From Clavulina sp. PMI_390 (Eukaryota; Basidiomycota; Agaricomycetes; Cantharellales; Hydnaceae): a stretch of 64,000 nucleotides of DNA. The stretch lies in contig WIDE01000005.1 in NCBI GenBank assembly GCA_015039315.1, forward strand, positions 586,833 to 650,832, given 5' to 3'. Position numbers and translations under genes: made by a program. The notes under the pieces were generated by a model that saw only the letters and a list, made by a program, of their open reading frames with translations, did not search any database and was not told the origin of the DNA. This document shows positions 62,605 through 64,000 of this stretch, piece after piece (the stretch's first letter is position 1; each line of letters opens with the position of its first letter).

Positions 62605-63784
62605 ATGCTCGCTCACTTGCGGGCGCCCACCGCGGCGCTGAGGAGCACAGCAAACGCAAGTGCTGCTGCCTCAGTGCAAGTACGCAAGTACTCGTACTTC
62701 TCCCAACGACCAGGTCGCTTTTTCACCTCATCCAAGCCAGCGGCTTCGACCACCGCCTATGCCAGAAGAACACGGCTGAGCGGAATGAGGCGCTCCTCTG
62801 AGGCATCTGGGGCTGTTTCTTCCGCCGCGGCCTCTGCTGACGGTGTGGCGGATGGATCTCTTGCTGCTGCAGGTGCCACCACCACTGGTGCATCCTCTGC
62901 TGGCGCTGATAGCGCGTCTGCAACGTCTTCTAGTGGATCAGGATCTCTGTCATCCGCATCTGAGACCCACTCTGCAGCCTCTGCAGCATCTTCCTCCTCG
63001 TCCTCGGCGAGATACTCCTCCATCCCTGCCACAGCACCCCTGTTCCACCCCCAGCCCTCGCTCCCTTCTCTCCACCTGCACGACCTCTTCTCGCAACATA
63101 GACCCCTCCTCCTCCTCGACCAACCTCTCGCAAACCTTTTCTCCCCTCTCCAACGATCTTCCTCCCTATTCTCTTCATCCACTTCCTCCCGTGATCTCCC
63201 GACCTCCCCAGACCCCTTCGCCTCGTTGTCGGAATCGCAGGCTCGTATTGAGGATGCAGCCAACGCACGCGCGCTCTCTCAGCTCGATTTCGATACGACC
63301 GCTCCCGCCGACCGCTCCGACAAGTCCGCCGAAGCAGCTGACGAAGATGTGATGCGCTTCCTGGCCCATTCACTTGTCCAGCAGAAGATCCAGGCGAACA
63401 ATGAATGGAGCGCGATTGAGAGGCGCCTCGGACTGGACACTCCCGCAGAAGTGAAGGATGCCCAGGCGACAGAGCAAGTGATGGTGGCGGCTGAGAACGA
63501 GTCGACTCCCGAGTTTGTTGTCTCACTCGACAGCGTGAAGCGCAAGAGGAGAAAGAAGATGAACAAGCACAAGTATGTGTGATTCATTCATAATACATGA
63601 TGATCTGCGTTACGAACGTGCCACTGACTGGTTGGCCTGTTCTTCTTCTTGCTTTGCTTTGATAGGTACAAGAAGAGGAGAAAGGTTTGTTCATCTTGAG
63701 CTCTTGTGAACGACTCTTTTCACTGATGACTATGTCTTGTCGTTCTAGGAACAACGCGCTGAGCGTCGCCGTCTCGGGAAGTAA
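62605..63784 (+). CDS. COX24: Mitochondrial small-subunit ribosomal protein mS38 (Cox24/AURKAIP1 type)
   Basis: mS38 is a component of the mitoribosome small subunit; yeast Cox24 affects COX1 mRNA maturation and translation. Exons 62605-63572, 63666-63684 and 63749-63784 give 340 aa. The N-terminus is a Ser/Ala/Arg-rich mitochondrial presequence. The conserved part is only the basic C-terminus: it starts SVKRKRRKKMNKHKYKK across intron 1, continues RRKEQRAERRRLGK and ends there. This domain requires both small exons (19 and 36 nt). The middle is a long Ser/Ala/Pro-rich region, so the protein is clearly longer than the yeast one. The ATG at 62605 is the first in frame. The C-terminal motif makes the assignment firm. 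Confidence 0.9.
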
Positions 63785-64000
63785 TGGGAGAATCAGATTT
63801 GTTTTGATAGGGCTGTCCCGAACACACACCCCATTTGCCATTAGCGTTATCATGCCACCCCCATAGCATAGCATTGCAACCCCTTGAGATTTGTGTCCCA
63901 TCCGCCGTATCTTCTACTCCCCTTATCATCATCACCCCTAGCATCTTCTTGACTCTGACTAAAGCCCTGCCTGAGGATGTGGTGTAGGCGCGCCTGATGA

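Overview
The window reads as nuclear DNA of a filamentous basidiomycete, most likely an Agaricomycete (a Rhizoctonia/Thanatephorus-like genome is my guess). Genes are dense and on both strands. Introns are many, mostly 50-110 nt, with GTRNGT donors and CTRAC/CTAAC-type branch sites. The dynein heavy chain is motor-only, which is the split arrangement known from Agaricomycetes. Coding regions were rebuilt by hand: each splice junction was chosen so that phase, GT/AG signals and the family's protein sequence agree, so coordinates are predictions. Nineteen genes could be closed from start to stop; three F-box-like paralogues lack a resolved 5' end.

Layout. 1-8.3 kb: delta-9 desaturase with a cytochrome b5 tail (-), casein kinase 2 alpha (-), and head-to-head with it the mitochondrial fusion carrier UGO1 (+). 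8.7-11.2 kb: mitochondrial Hsp40 MDJ1 (+). 13.2-16.3 kb: a 16-exon DHA2-type drug:H+ antiporter (+). 17.6-19.5 kb: a secreted protein with a long His/Asp repeat (+). 19.9-32.1 kb: three members of one F-box-like family (one -, two +; one broken by a 698-base run of N), with a PRMT3-like arginine methyltransferase (+) and choline kinase (-) between them.

32.9-42.3 kb, all on the minus strand: a PRELI/UPS phospholipid-transfer protein, a peroxisomal ABCD half-transporter, a HAD-family protein with a 15-nt microexon, homoserine kinase, and Mediator subunit MED9. Head-to-head with MED9, 42.4-53.8 kb (+) holds the cytoplasmic dynein motor subunit, which lacks the tail. It is followed by Sm protein E (+, 54.1-54.6 kb) and a single-pass membrane protein (-, 55.4-56.8 kb). 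56.8-59.9 kb is gene-poor. At 59.9-60.2 kb (+) sits a tiny three-exon gene for a 53-residue cysteine-rich secreted peptide. The window closes with an unrecognised 401-residue protein (-) and mitoribosomal protein mS38/COX24 (+).

Most genes are housekeeping and are not an operon or a biosynthetic cluster. Themes recur: membrane lipid supply (desaturase, choline kinase, PRELI/UPS, ABCD) and mitochondria (UGO1, MDJ1, mS38, PRELI/UPS). CACGTG-type boxes lie upstream of several of these. The least ordinary items are the tiny cysteine-rich peptide, the His/Asp-repeat secreted protein, the local F-box-like family and the tail-less dynein.
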